Assembly: GCA_035545535.1 (NCBI GenBank) | Contig: DASZYF010000027.1 | Location: 1-31,140 of the forward strand | DNA from: DASZYF01 sp035545535 | GTDB taxonomy: Bacteria; Actinomycetota; Actinomycetes; Mycobacteriales; CAJCIY01 | Length of the DNA stretch: 31,140 bases | Direction of reading: 5' to 3' | Shown: positions 16,598 through 24,277 of the stretch, in pieces | Layout: each line of letters starts with the position of its first letter | How positions within the stretch are numbered: position 1 is the first letter of the stretch | The notes under the pieces: model-generated | Databases searched by the model: none | The model's input: the letters and a program-made list of their open reading frames with translations, nothing else | Told to the model about the DNA's origin: nothing | Made by a program: the position numbers and the translations under genes

Positions 16598-17728
16598 TCA
16601 TCGATCGCGCCCAGAGCTCTTCGTGTTGCGCTCCACGACGTCGGCGTAGACCGCGCCGGTCAGGCGGGCCATCGTGTCGATGCTGTAGTGCTCGGCCACG
16701 TGCTTCTGGCCGGCCACCGCGATGCGCCGGGCCTTCTCGGTGTCGTGCAGCAGGTCGTTGATCGCCGCGGCCAGCGCCACGGGGTCGTCCACGGGCACGA
16801 GCAGGCCGGTGTCGTCGTGCCGCACGCAGTCACAGCTGCCGACGACGTCGGTCAGGACGACCGGCACACCTCCGCGCATCGCTTCGAGCGGGACGTAGGG
16901 CGCGCCCTCGTAGCGCGATGTCAGCACGAACACGTCGAGCTGGTCGATGACCGCGCCGGCGTCCGGCACCGACGCGATGCGGTGCAGGCGCGGGATCTCG
17001 GCCGCCATGCGGTCGAACTCCGGGGCGAGCGAGCCCTGTCCGATGAGGACGCTGTGAGTGTCCGGGTGCTCGGCGGCCACTCGAGCCCATGCCTGTGCGT
17101 AGATCTCGGGCGCCTTCTGCGGGACGAGCCGCGCGACCGTCCCGACGAGCGGTGCGTCCTTGGGGATGCCGAGGTGCGCGCGCAGGTCGAGCACGCCCGT
17201 GCGGTCGACATCGGCCTCGACGCCGTTCGGGATGGTGATGATGAGTCCGTGCGGCGCGAGGCGCAGCTTCGCGATGAGGGTCGCTTCACTGGGTGACAGC
17301 GCGATGACCGTGCTCGTGAGACGGGTGAGGCTCCGCTCGACGAGGGTCGCCACCGGGTGCACGAGCACGCCGTGGGGGGTCCACACGACGGGGCGGCGCA
17401 CGATGCCGCCGACCACGCGGGCGAGCGCACCCCCGACGGATGCGTGCCCGTGGATCACGTCGGGCTTGACCGCGTGGCACAGCCGCACGAGGTCGCGCAG
17501 CGCGCGGGCGTTCGCGGGTGCGACCGGTGAGCGGCGCATCTCGACCAGGTGCACGTCGGCGCCGGCGCCGACGAGCCGGCCGTGGGCGTAGGGGTCGGCA
17601 ACGCCGCCGATGCGCACGGGAGGGACGGCGACCGACTGGTGCACGTCAGGCACGTGGCGCACCAGGTCGACGAGGTGGCGCGCGGTCCCGCCGCCCAGAG
17701 CCTCGAGGACGTGCAGCACGCGTGTCAT
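16598..17728 (-). CDS. Glycosyltransferase family 4 (GT-B)
   Basis: The 376-residue product begins MTRVLHVLEALGGGTARHLV (Gly-rich acceptor loop of GT4). It continues with KPDVIHGHASVGGALARVVG, TPHGVLVHP, IALSPSEATLIAK and ITIPNGVEADVD. The C-terminal donor domain has LVGTVARLVPQKAPEIYAQA, FVLTSRYEGAPYVPLEAM (E-x7-E) and TGLLVPVDDP. The ATG at 17728 overlaps the stop of the upstream polymerase gene by four bases (ATGA). It is the last gene of a four-gene operon starting at 21289: GT4, GT2, polymerase, GT4. The N-terminal extension visible in the same open frame is antisense-like and rejected. Confidence 0.92.
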   Translation of the reverse strand: MTRVLHVLEALGGGTARHLVDLVRHVPDVHQSVAVPPVRIGGVADPYAHGRLVGAGADVHLVEMRRSPVAPANARALRDLVRLCHAVKPDVIHGHASVGGALARVVGGIVRRPVVWTPHGVLVHPVATLVERSLTRLTSTVIALSPSEATLIAKLRLAPHGLIITIPNGVEADVDRTGVLDLRAHLGIPKDAPLVGTVARLVPQKAPEIYAQAWARVAAEHPDTHSVLIGQGSLAPEFDRMAAEIPRLHRIASVPDAGAVIDQLDVFVLTSRYEGAPYVPLEAMRGGVPVVLTDVVGSCDCVRHDDTGLLVPVDDPVALAAAINDLLHDTEKARRIAVAGQKHVAEHYSIDTMARLTGAVYADVVERNTKSSGRDR

Positions 17729-19227
17729 CGGTGCACCACCGGTCCGGCGGGGGCGTCGACCGACGCATCGGCCTCGTCCAGCGCATCGGTGCGGGTTTGC
17801 GGACCGGGCGCGGCGAGGCCCAGGCCGGCGATCGCGAAGAACGTGAGGGCGACGGCGGGGACCTGGAGCGAGTGCAGCACGAGGCCGATGAGCATGAGCG
17901 CGATGCCCGCCGCGAACGGGCCCGACGCCTCCGGCGTCCCGTCGCGGGCCCGTCTCCACAGCGCCAGGGCCAGCAGCCCGAGCGCACCGGTGTAGGCCAG
18001 CATCGCGAACAGCCCGGTCTCGTTGCCGACCTGCAGGTAGAAGTCCTCACTCACGAAGTTCGTGTGACCGCTGCCGAGCACCTCAGGGTTCGTCCCGAGC
18101 CCGAGGCCGAACGGATGGTCGAGCAGGATGTGCCAAGCCTGCGTCGTGCGGTCGATGTGACCCTGCGTGCTGACGTCGGACGCCGAGAAGCCGTTGTCGA
18201 CGCGCACGGACAGCGTGGTCGCGGCCGCGACGGGGACCAGGAGCAGCGTGCTCGCGAGCAGCCCGAACGCGAGCCGCCGCCGGGCGCGGGCGGGTCCTCC
18301 GCTGCGGCCCAGCATGAACAGCGCTCCGATGATGCCGGCCGCGATCGCGCTGCGCGTCTGCGTGAGCACCAGCGTGACCGGGCCGCCGATGGCGACGATC
18401 AGCACGAGCGGGTCGCGCACGCGGTCCGCCGCGCGACGCAACGCGACGTAGCTCGGAAGCAGGATCCAGAACGCGAGCGACAACGGTGAGAACAGCACGG
18501 AGCCCACGCGCACGACGGTCGTGCCGGCGACCGTGTTCTGGTCGACGATAAGCAGGTTGAAGCTGTGCAGGACTGCGGCCGCGTACACCCGCACGTAGAA
18601 GACGTGAACGATGACGCGGTAGAACTCGTCCTTGTTGATGAACTCGAGCAGGCCGAAGCCGATCACGATGGCTGCGGTGACGAGCAACGATCGCTCCACG
18701 AGGCGTCGCCCTCTGTCGCCGAGGTCGAGGCGCCGGCACGCGATGAGGGCGATGACCGGCTCGCAGTCGAACCGCCACGCGAGCGACCGGTTCGACAGCC
18801 CTTGGGAGATGAACCCGATCGGCACGAGCAGGTAGATGGTCGCGATCAGCAGGAAGGCGAAGGCGAACACGTCGAGGCGGTCCGGCTTCCGCCGGTGGCT
18901 CCGGCTTTCGCGCATGGCCGCGACGACGACGCCCGCGACGATCGCGTCCTTCAGCGCGCCGCCCGCGCGCAGCGCGGCGGTCGGGACGTGCAGTCGGTAG
19001 AGCAGCCCGAAGATCACGAACTGCAGCGGCACGAGCACGATGAGGACGGAGATCCACGCCGCCGGGCGGCGGGAGATGACGGTGACCAGCAGCACGCCGA
19101 GGATCGCTTCGGAGACGAGCTTCGCATGACCGGCCGCGCGCAGCTCGACGGCGACGATCACCAGCAGGCCCAGGGCGATCATCGCGGGGGCGTGCAGTGC
19201 TCGGGGGTGGGCGAAGCGGCGGATCAT
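17725..19227 (-). CDS. O-antigen polymerase/ligase-like membrane protein (Wzy/WaaL type)
   Basis: The 500-residue polytopic membrane protein has roughly ten or more hydrophobic helices along its length. Examples are MIALGLLVIVAVEL, AWISVLIVLVPLQFVIFGLL, DVFAFAFLLIATIYLLVPIG and GLFAMLAYTGALGLLALAL. A long loop before the last helices contains HILLDHPFGLGLGTN and HTNFVSEDFYLQVGNETGL. This matches the Wzy_C / O-antigen ligase pattern of a periplasm-side loop with conserved polar residues. It would polymerise or attach lipid-linked repeat units outside the membrane. The ATG at 19227 overlaps the upstream GT2 stop by four bases. Polymerase versus ligase cannot be decided from sequence. Confidence 0.85.
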   Translation of the reverse strand: MIRRFAHPRALHAPAMIALGLLVIVAVELRAAGHAKLVSEAILGVLLVTVISRRPAAWISVLIVLVPLQFVIFGLLYRLHVPTAALRAGGALKDAIVAGVVVAAMRESRSHRRKPDRLDVFAFAFLLIATIYLLVPIGFISQGLSNRSLAWRFDCEPVIALIACRRLDLGDRGRRLVERSLLVTAAIVIGFGLLEFINKDEFYRVIVHVFYVRVYAAAVLHSFNLLIVDQNTVAGTTVVRVGSVLFSPLSLAFWILLPSYVALRRAADRVRDPLVLIVAIGGPVTLVLTQTRSAIAAGIIGALFMLGRSGGPARARRRLAFGLLASTLLLVPVAAATTLSVRVDNGFSASDVSTQGHIDRTTQAWHILLDHPFGLGLGTNPEVLGSGHTNFVSEDFYLQVGNETGLFAMLAYTGALGLLALALWRRARDGTPEASGPFAAGIALMLIGLVLHSLQVPAVALTFFAIAGLGLAAPGPQTRTDALDEADASVDAPAGPVVHR

Positions 19228-20111
19228 CCCGGGCCGCTCGGCGCGGAGGGTTCGGTGCGGACCGCTTGGCGGTAGCCCGCCCACCAGGCCACGTTGCAGA
19301 GCTGGTCGAGCGCGACCTCGCTCCAGCTCTGCTGACCGTCGCGGCGGCGCACGGCCGGCGCGTCCTTCACCGCGCGGACGACGCTGCGCAGCGCGCTCGG
19401 CACGTCGCGTCCGACCTCGGGGGTGGCGTGCCGGACGTCGAGCCACCGGCGCGCGCTGCCGTAGCGCCGGAACTGGCCGAGCGTGGCCCGCAGGCCCTCG
19501 CGGGGGATCCACTCGACCACGGCGTCGTCGGCGATCCCGATCTCGGACACGTGCTGCTCCTGAGCCCGCCAGCACAGGTCGGTGTCACCACCGCTGCGCA
19601 CCTCGACGAACCCGCCGAGGGTCTCAAGGACGGGGCGTCGCACAGCCATGTTGCACGTGCCCACGAACGGACGGTACGCATCACCCGCGATGCGTCGAGG
19701 TGAGAACCATTGGTTGCGGGCGAAGGATGCGCTGGCCCGGGACCGGCCGGGGAGCGCCACGACCTCGCCGCCGACGATCCCCGCCCCGGACTCGACCACT
19801 CGCGTCACGAGGTTCTCGAGCCAGCCCGGACGGGGGCGGCACCGCGCGTCACTGAAGACGAGGATGTCGGCGGCGCAGGACCGCCAGCCCTCGTTGCGGG
19901 CCACGTACGGCCCTCCGGCCTGCGCGCGGCGCAGCACCCGGGCCCCGGCGGCGGCGGCCCGGTCGGCGACGCCGTCCGAGCTCGCGTCGTCCACCACGAC
20001 CACCTCGGCGCCGAACGCGCCGGCCTGGCCGACGAACGCGGGCAGCCCAGCGAGCAGGAGCTCGGCCTGGTCGCGGACGGGCAGGATGACCGCGACCGCG
20101 GCGCGGGTCAC
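19224..20111 (-). CDS. Glycosyltransferase family 2
   Basis: The 295-residue product has the GT-A opening AVAVILPVRDQAELLLAGLP, then VVVVDDASSDGVADRAAAAG, GGPYVARNEGW, VFSDARCRPRPGW and FVGTCNMAVRRPVLETLGGF. The metal-site position reads D-A-R instead of D-x-D, unlike the two other GT2 enzymes here with DSD and DDD; this may reflect a subfamily rather than loss of activity. The GTG at 20111 overlaps the upstream GT4 stop by four bases. The C-terminal WWAGYRQAVRTE is short and there is no clear transmembrane anchor. Confidence 0.88.
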   Translation of the reverse strand: MTRAAVAVILPVRDQAELLLAGLPAFVGQAGAFGAEVVVVDDASSDGVADRAAAAGARVLRRAQAGGPYVARNEGWRSCAADILVFSDARCRPRPGWLENLVTRVVESGAGIVGGEVVALPGRSRASASFARNQWFSPRRIAGDAYRPFVGTCNMAVRRPVLETLGGFVEVRSGGDTDLCWRAQEQHVSEIGIADDAVVEWIPREGLRATLGQFRRYGSARRWLDVRHATPEVGRDVPSALRSVVRAVKDAPAVRRRDGQQSWSEVALDQLCNVAWWAGYRQAVRTEPSAPSGPG

Positions 20112-21289
20112 CGCGCCGCCAGGCGGTCGAACAGCGCGTGGAGCCGGCCGACCTGGGCGGTCAGCGTGAACTCCCGCTCCACCCGCGCCCGGGCCGCGCG
20201 GCCGCGCCGCTCGGCCTCGGCGGGATCGCCGAGGGCGGTCACGAGCGCCCGGGCGAGCGCCTCAGGGTCGTCCGGGGGGACCAGCCAGCCGTTGCGGTCA
20301 TCGACCATCTCCGGGACCGCCACCACGTCGGTCGACACGACCGGGACCGAGCGCGCCATGGCCTCCTTGACCACGACCGGCATGCTGTCACGGTCGCCGT
20401 CCGCCGCGATGCGGAACGGGAGGGCGAACACCCGGGCGCGCGCGATCAGGCCGAGCGCGGCGTCGTGGTCGACGGCCCCGGTGAAGCGCACCGCGTCGCG
20501 CACGCCCAGCTCGACGGCGAGCGCCTCGAGCTCGGCGCGCAGCGGACCGTCGCCGACGATCGTGAGCGTGGCGGGCCCGTGCCGGAGCACCGTCGGCCAG
20601 GCCCGCACCAGCAGGTCGAAGCCCTTCTTCGGGACGAGCCGGCCGACCGCCACGACGTCGAGGTCGCGGGTCGTCGGGGTGTCCGGCGGGAGCTCGACGC
20701 CGCAGATCACGACCTCGACGGCGCGGGCCGGGTCGAGCAGCGCGCCCATCGTGCGCACGTTGTAGTCGCACACCGTCACGACCGCGTCGGCGCCGGCGAT
20801 CTTGTCCTCGAGGTGGTCCGGCTCGCCGAAGATGTCGTTGGCGTGCAGGGTCATCGACCACGGCAGGCCGGTGAGCGTCGCCAGCCCCCACGCCCGCGTC
20901 GCCGAGGACCAGCCGAAGTGGGCGTGGACGACGTCGATGTCTCGGCGCCCGATCCAACGGGCCCAGTAGGCCAGGTCCCGCCAGCGCGCCTCCCCGTCGC
21001 CGAGCCGCCGGCGCAGGCGCAGGAACGCGCGGTAGCGCCCGGGGTGGCGGACCAGCCAGGTGGCGTGGGCCGCGAGCGCGACTGCTGCGGTGGGCCGGTC
21101 GCGCTCCATCACCGTCGCCGCGCCCTCGCCGTCGGCTCCGAGGTCGCCGGCCCGCAGGGCCAGCACCTCCACGCGCACGCCCTGGCGCCGGAGCTCGCGC
21201 ACCTCCAGGCGGACGAACGTCTCGGACCTCTGGAGCCAGAGCGTGGGGACGTACGCGACGGCGAGCGAACGATCGTCGCGGGGGCGCAC
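20108..21289 (-). CDS. Glycosyltransferase family 4 (GT-B)
   Basis: The 393-residue product has an N-terminal domain with AVAYVPTLWLQRSETFVRLE, a conserved opening in EPS colanic-acid-type GT4 enzymes (WcaL/AmsK-like). VVHAHFGWSSATRAWGLA, LHANDIFGE and VVTVCDYNVRTM follow. The C-terminal donor domain has VGRLVPKKGFDLLVRA, IVGDGPLRAELE, DSMPVVVKEAMARSVPVVST and NGWLVPPDDPEALA. GTG at 21289 is the first codon after a TAGCCT hexamer and 7 bases, so the transcript is probably leaderless. It is the first gene of the operon GT4-GT2-polymerase-GT4 and is divergent from the WbsX gene, 23 bases away. Confidence 0.92.
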   Translation of the reverse strand: MRPRDDRSLAVAYVPTLWLQRSETFVRLEVRELRRQGVRVEVLALRAGDLGADGEGAATVMERDRPTAAVALAAHATWLVRHPGRYRAFLRLRRRLGDGEARWRDLAYWARWIGRRDIDVVHAHFGWSSATRAWGLATLTGLPWSMTLHANDIFGEPDHLEDKIAGADAVVTVCDYNVRTMGALLDPARAVEVVICGVELPPDTPTTRDLDVVAVGRLVPKKGFDLLVRAWPTVLRHGPATLTIVGDGPLRAELEALAVELGVRDAVRFTGAVDHDAALGLIARARVFALPFRIAADGDRDSMPVVVKEAMARSVPVVSTDVVAVPEMVDDRNGWLVPPDDPEALARALVTALGDPAEAERRGRAARARVEREFTLTAQVGRLHALFDRLAAR

Positions 21290-21296
21290 GCCGCTG

Positions 21297-21306
21297 AGGC
21301 TACGGT
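21297..21306. promoter_or_regulatory. Shared divergent -10 region (AGGCTACGGT)
   Basis: On the plus strand TACGGT (21301-21306) is followed by 6 bases and GTG at 21313. On the minus strand TAGCCT (21302-21297) is followed by 7 bases and GTG at 21289. The two hexamers overlap by the central TA, so one symmetric sequence could start transcription both ways. Neither gene has a Shine-Dalgarno or a visible -35. Confidence 0.55.
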
Positions 21307-21312
21307 CGCTGC

Positions 21313-22383
21313 GTGGACGCGCTGCGCTGCCTCGCGTTCTACCTCCCGCAGTTCCACCCGGTCGCGGAGAACGACGAGTGGTGGGGCGAGGGCTTCACCG
21401 AGTGGACGAACGTGCGCAAGGCGCGTCCGCTGTTCCCGGGCCACGTGGCTCCGCGCGTCCCCGGCGAGCTCGGCTACTACGACCTGCGCGACCCCGTGGT
21501 GCGGGCCGCCCAGGCCGCCCTGGCCCACGCGCACGGCATCGACGGCTTCGTCTACTACCACTACTGGTTCAACGGTCGGCGCCTGCTCGAGCGGCCCTTC
21601 ACGGAGGTGCTGTCGAGCGGTGCTCCGGACCGGCCGTTCGCGCTGTGCTGGGCGAACGAGAACTGGACGCGGGTGTGGGACGGCGGCAGCCGCGACGTGC
21701 TCATGCAGCAGCGCTACGACGCGGCCGACGACATCGCGCACATCCGGTCGTTGCTGCCGGCGTTCGCGGACCCGCGCTACGTGCGCGTCGACGGCAAGCC
21801 GCTGTTCCTCGTCTACCGGCTCGGCGAGCTGCCGGAGCCGGCGCGCACGGCGGAGCGATGGCGGGCGGAGGTGCAGAAGGCCGGCCTCGGTGACCTGTTC
21901 CTCGTCCGGGTGGAGAGCCAGCCGGGGGAGACGGGCGATCCGGTGCCGCTCGGGTTCGACGCGGCGTGCGGGTTCTCGCCGCGCATGGACCTCCTGCCGC
22001 CGCCCGCGATCCCGTTCCGGCTGGCCCGCAAGGCGCTGCGGTCCCGCGGGGTGTTCGGGCAGCGGGTCGTGGAGTACGACGAGATCGTCGAGCAGGGCAT
22101 CGCGTTGCAGGAGGATGCCGACTACCTGCGCTTCCCGTGCGTCATGCCGCGCTTCGACAACAGCGCGCGCCGCAGCAAGAACGCGCTCATCGTGCGGCAC
22201 AGCACCCCGGACGCCTACGGCGCGTGGGTGCGGCGCGCGATCGCCCAGGCGCCGCGGACCGCCGGTGGCGAGCGGCTGCTGTTCGTGAACGCGTGGAACG
22301 AGTGGGCCGAGGGCAACCACCTCGAACCCGAGCAGGTGTGGGGGCGGGCCTACCTCGAGGCCCACCGCGACGCGCTGCGCTGA
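21313..22383 (+). CDS. WbsX-family glycan protein (GH99-like domain)
   Basis: The 356-residue product matches the WbsX group seen in O-antigen and EPS clusters. It has AFYLPQFHPVAENDEWWGEG, FTEWTNVRKARPLFPGH, ELGYYDLRDP, IDGFVYYHYWFNGRRLLERP, CWANENWTRVWDGG (about residues 112-125), GKPLFLVYR and the C-terminal NAWNEWAEGNHLEP (about 326-339). Acidic residues in these motifs would form the active site if it is a hydrolase or transglycosidase; its biochemical reaction is poorly known. No signal peptide is seen, so it appears cytoplasmic. GTG at 21313 is chosen from the leaderless -10 spacing and immediate homology. It is a single-gene plus-strand unit that converges with the gene ending at 22392. 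Confidence 0.9.
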   Translation: MDALRCLAFYLPQFHPVAENDEWWGEGFTEWTNVRKARPLFPGHVAPRVPGELGYYDLRDPVVRAAQAALAHAHGIDGFVYYHYWFNGRRLLERPFTEVLSSGAPDRPFALCWANENWTRVWDGGSRDVLMQQRYDAADDIAHIRSLLPAFADPRYVRVDGKPLFLVYRLGELPEPARTAERWRAEVQKAGLGDLFLVRVESQPGETGDPVPLGFDAACGFSPRMDLLPPPAIPFRLARKALRSRGVFGQRVVEYDEIVEQGIALQEDADYLRFPCVMPRFDNSARRSKNALIVRHSTPDAYGAWVRRAIAQAPRTAGGERLLFVNAWNEWAEGNHLEPEQVWGRAYLEAHRDALR

Positions 22384-22399
22384 CCGTCGGCTCAGCGCA
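22376..22399. terminator. Hairpin across two convergent stop codons
   Basis: TGCGCTGA (22376-22383), 8-base loop, TCAGCGCA (22392-22399): a perfect 8-base-pair stem. The left arm contains the TGA of the WbsX gene and the right arm the stop of the minus-strand gene. Only 8 bases separate the two genes, and they form the loop. Likely bidirectional terminator without a T-tract. Confidence 0.6.
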
Positions 22400-23213
22400 C
22401 CCACGGGGCGGTGCGCTGCCAGCGGTACCAGCTCCCGAGCCGGCGCTGCGCGTCGGTGAGGTCGGAGTAGCCCGCGGCGGCGAGCGCGGCCGCCAGCCCG
22501 GCCTCGAGCGCGTCGCGCTGGTCGTCGTACTCGACCGCGATCTTGCCGTGGTGCTCCATGAGCACACCGTCGACGACGCCGAGGACCAGGTCGGTGCGGG
22601 CCCGCGCCACCCAGCTGATGTTCAGCACCCACCCCATGCCCGCGTCGGCCGGGAAGGGCAGGATCTTGGGTCGCGCATGCGGCGCGATGACGAACAGCGG
22701 GCCGATCTCGACGAACGTCGTGTGTCGCACGAGCGTGAGCACCCGCCGCACGGTCGTCCCGTGGCTGACGTTGTGGAACCGGGCGTGCGCGGGCTGCGCG
22801 AGGTCGAGCCCGGCGGCGCGCTGGTAGCGCAGCAGCAGGGACAGATCGCCGTGCACGACTGTGACGTCGTCGTCGGCGATCACGACGTGGTCGCCCTCGC
22901 GCGGAGGGTGCTCGTCGAGAAGCCTTTGCAGCAGCGTGAACTTGTCACCGGAGCCGGTGCCGCGCACGACGGGGCCGAGGCCGCCGTCGGTGCCGTCCAG
23001 CGCCCATACGTGCGCCGGCCAGCCGTGCCGCTGCGCGTCGTCCATGAGGCGCCGCAGCGTCGGCTCGTTGCGCCGACGGCTGATCGCGTATACGGACGCG
23101 GTGGGAGCCTGCCCGGTGCGCACGACGCTTGGCGGCCGCGGCACGGGGGCGTGATCACGCACGCCGAACGCGACCCCGCGCTTGACGGTGAACGCGAGGT
23201 CTCGCGCCCTCAC
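22392..23213 (-). CDS. Unassigned glycosyltransferase-like protein (resembles DUF707)
   Basis: The 273-residue product contains VYAISRRRNEPTLRRLMDDA at the start, DHVVIADDDVTVVHGDLSLL with a DDD acidic triplet, and GLDLAQPAHARFHNVSHGTT. It also has TFVEIGPLFVIAP, a Trp/Ile-rich GWVLNISW and DGVLMEHHGKIAVEYDD. The order of an acidic DxD-like site, a G-L-x-x-x-QPA segment and FVEI before a final acidic region recalls the DUF707 group, thought to be GT-A-like. I infer a glycosyltransferase of unknown specificity. The GTG at 23213 shares one base with the TAG stop of the upstream GT17 gene, which fixes the start; the longer open frame to 23261 would overlap that gene. Confidence 0.6.
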   Translation of the reverse strand: MRARDLAFTVKRGVAFGVRDHAPVPRPPSVVRTGQAPTASVYAISRRRNEPTLRRLMDDAQRHGWPAHVWALDGTDGGLGPVVRGTGSGDKFTLLQRLLDEHPPREGDHVVIADDDVTVVHGDLSLLLRYQRAAGLDLAQPAHARFHNVSHGTTVRRVLTLVRHTTFVEIGPLFVIAPHARPKILPFPADAGMGWVLNISWVARARTDLVLGVVDGVLMEHHGKIAVEYDDQRDALEAGLAAALAAAGYSDLTDAQRRLGSWYRWQRTAPWVR

Positions 23214-24241
23214 TACGCCGGCGGGAACGGCAGCGCGGGTATGCGACGCGCCACCTTCCACTCGGGGTCCGGCACCTTCCGCGCGCGCTTGCGACGCCGC
23301 ATGGCGTCGAGCGCCAGCAGGACCGGCACGAGCGCGCTGTACGCAGGGCCCTGGCGGTCGAGCGTGGTCACGAGGCGTTCAGGGACCCGCGGCGACCGGC
23401 GCAGCCAGACCCAGCTCGTGTACGCGTGCTGACGCCAGCGCGGAGGGCTCGCGAAGTCGAACCACTCGGGCCGGAGCTCGAGGAGGTGCCGCAAGGTCGA
23501 GTCGAGCTGCTCAGGCGGCAGCACCTCGAGCGCGATGCGTCCGACGAAGTGCACGCGGTTCTCGATGAGGCGCGCCAGGTGCGCGGGGTCGTTGTCCCGC
23601 GCGTTGTTGAACTCCTGGTGCGTGAACGCCTCGAACTTCGCCCTCACGGCGTTGGCGTCGCCGAGGTAGGACACGTGCCAGCCGGCGTCGAGGAGCAGTG
23701 GTTCGGTGTAGTTGATGGCGCGGAGGTCGGGGAGGTGACCCTCGCCGAGGTGCCAGCGCAGCATCGGGTTGTCGAGGTCGGAGCCGCGGCAGGCGAAGGT
23801 GCCCTCCTCCCAGGGCTCGGGCACGACCCAGTTCGCGCGGTAGATCGCGTGCCGCTGCACGAGCCGGAGCGGCTCGTCGAGGTTCGCCGCGAGGTGCTTC
23901 ACGACGTGCGGGTGGACGAGCTCGTCGAGGTCGCCGATGAGCAGCAGGTCCTCCGGCTTCAGGTCGACGAGGCCGTCGAGCGTCGCCGCCTCCTGCTCGT
24001 GCTCGCGATCCCAGACGTCGTCGACCTTCTCCGACAGCTTCGCCTCGACGGGGACGAGCTTGTCGTGCCACGGAGCGAACCGGTCCCAGGCCTCGCGCAG
24101 GTGCAGCGGCTTCGGCTTGCCCGTGAACGTCATGGCCGCCTCGACGACCACCAGCTTGTCGATGACCGGGCCCATGATCTGCAGGCGGGCCTCGAGCAGG
24201 TCCAGCTCGTCGTTGAGCAGGATGCAGTCCCACACGGTCAT
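23213..24241 (-). CDS. Glycosyltransferase family 17-like (N-acetylglucosaminyltransferase-type)
   Basis: The 342-residue product has the GT17 pattern: VWDCILLNDELDLLEARLQ at the N-terminus, VIDKLVVVEAAMTFTGKPKP, LLLIGDLDELVHPHVV with acidic site D104/D106, and AIYRANWVVPEPWEEGTF. DAGWHVSYLGDANAVRAKFE and FTHQEFNNA follow. In eukaryotes GT17 adds a bisecting beta-1,4-GlcNAc; bacterial members sit in surface-glycan clusters with largely untested substrates. The protein has no signal peptide or membrane helix, and a basic C-terminal tail (MRRRKRARKVP). ATG at 24241. It forms a pair with the DUF707-like gene downstream (one-base overlap). Confidence 0.88.
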   Translation of the reverse strand: MTVWDCILLNDELDLLEARLQIMGPVIDKLVVVEAAMTFTGKPKPLHLREAWDRFAPWHDKLVPVEAKLSEKVDDVWDREHEQEAATLDGLVDLKPEDLLLIGDLDELVHPHVVKHLAANLDEPLRLVQRHAIYRANWVVPEPWEEGTFACRGSDLDNPMLRWHLGEGHLPDLRAINYTEPLLLDAGWHVSYLGDANAVRAKFEAFTHQEFNNARDNDPAHLARLIENRVHFVGRIALEVLPPEQLDSTLRHLLELRPEWFDFASPPRWRQHAYTSWVWLRRSPRVPERLVTTLDRQGPAYSALVPVLLALDAMRRRKRARKVPDPEWKVARRIPALPFPPA

Positions 24242-24277
24242 GGCGTCATCGTGCCAGCCGGCCGCGCCGGTCCGGCC

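Noticed and set aside
20138..22288. Plus-strand frame of 716 codons
   Set aside because: Antisense to the GT4 gene, then out of frame in WbsX; composition is Arg-rich with no domain.
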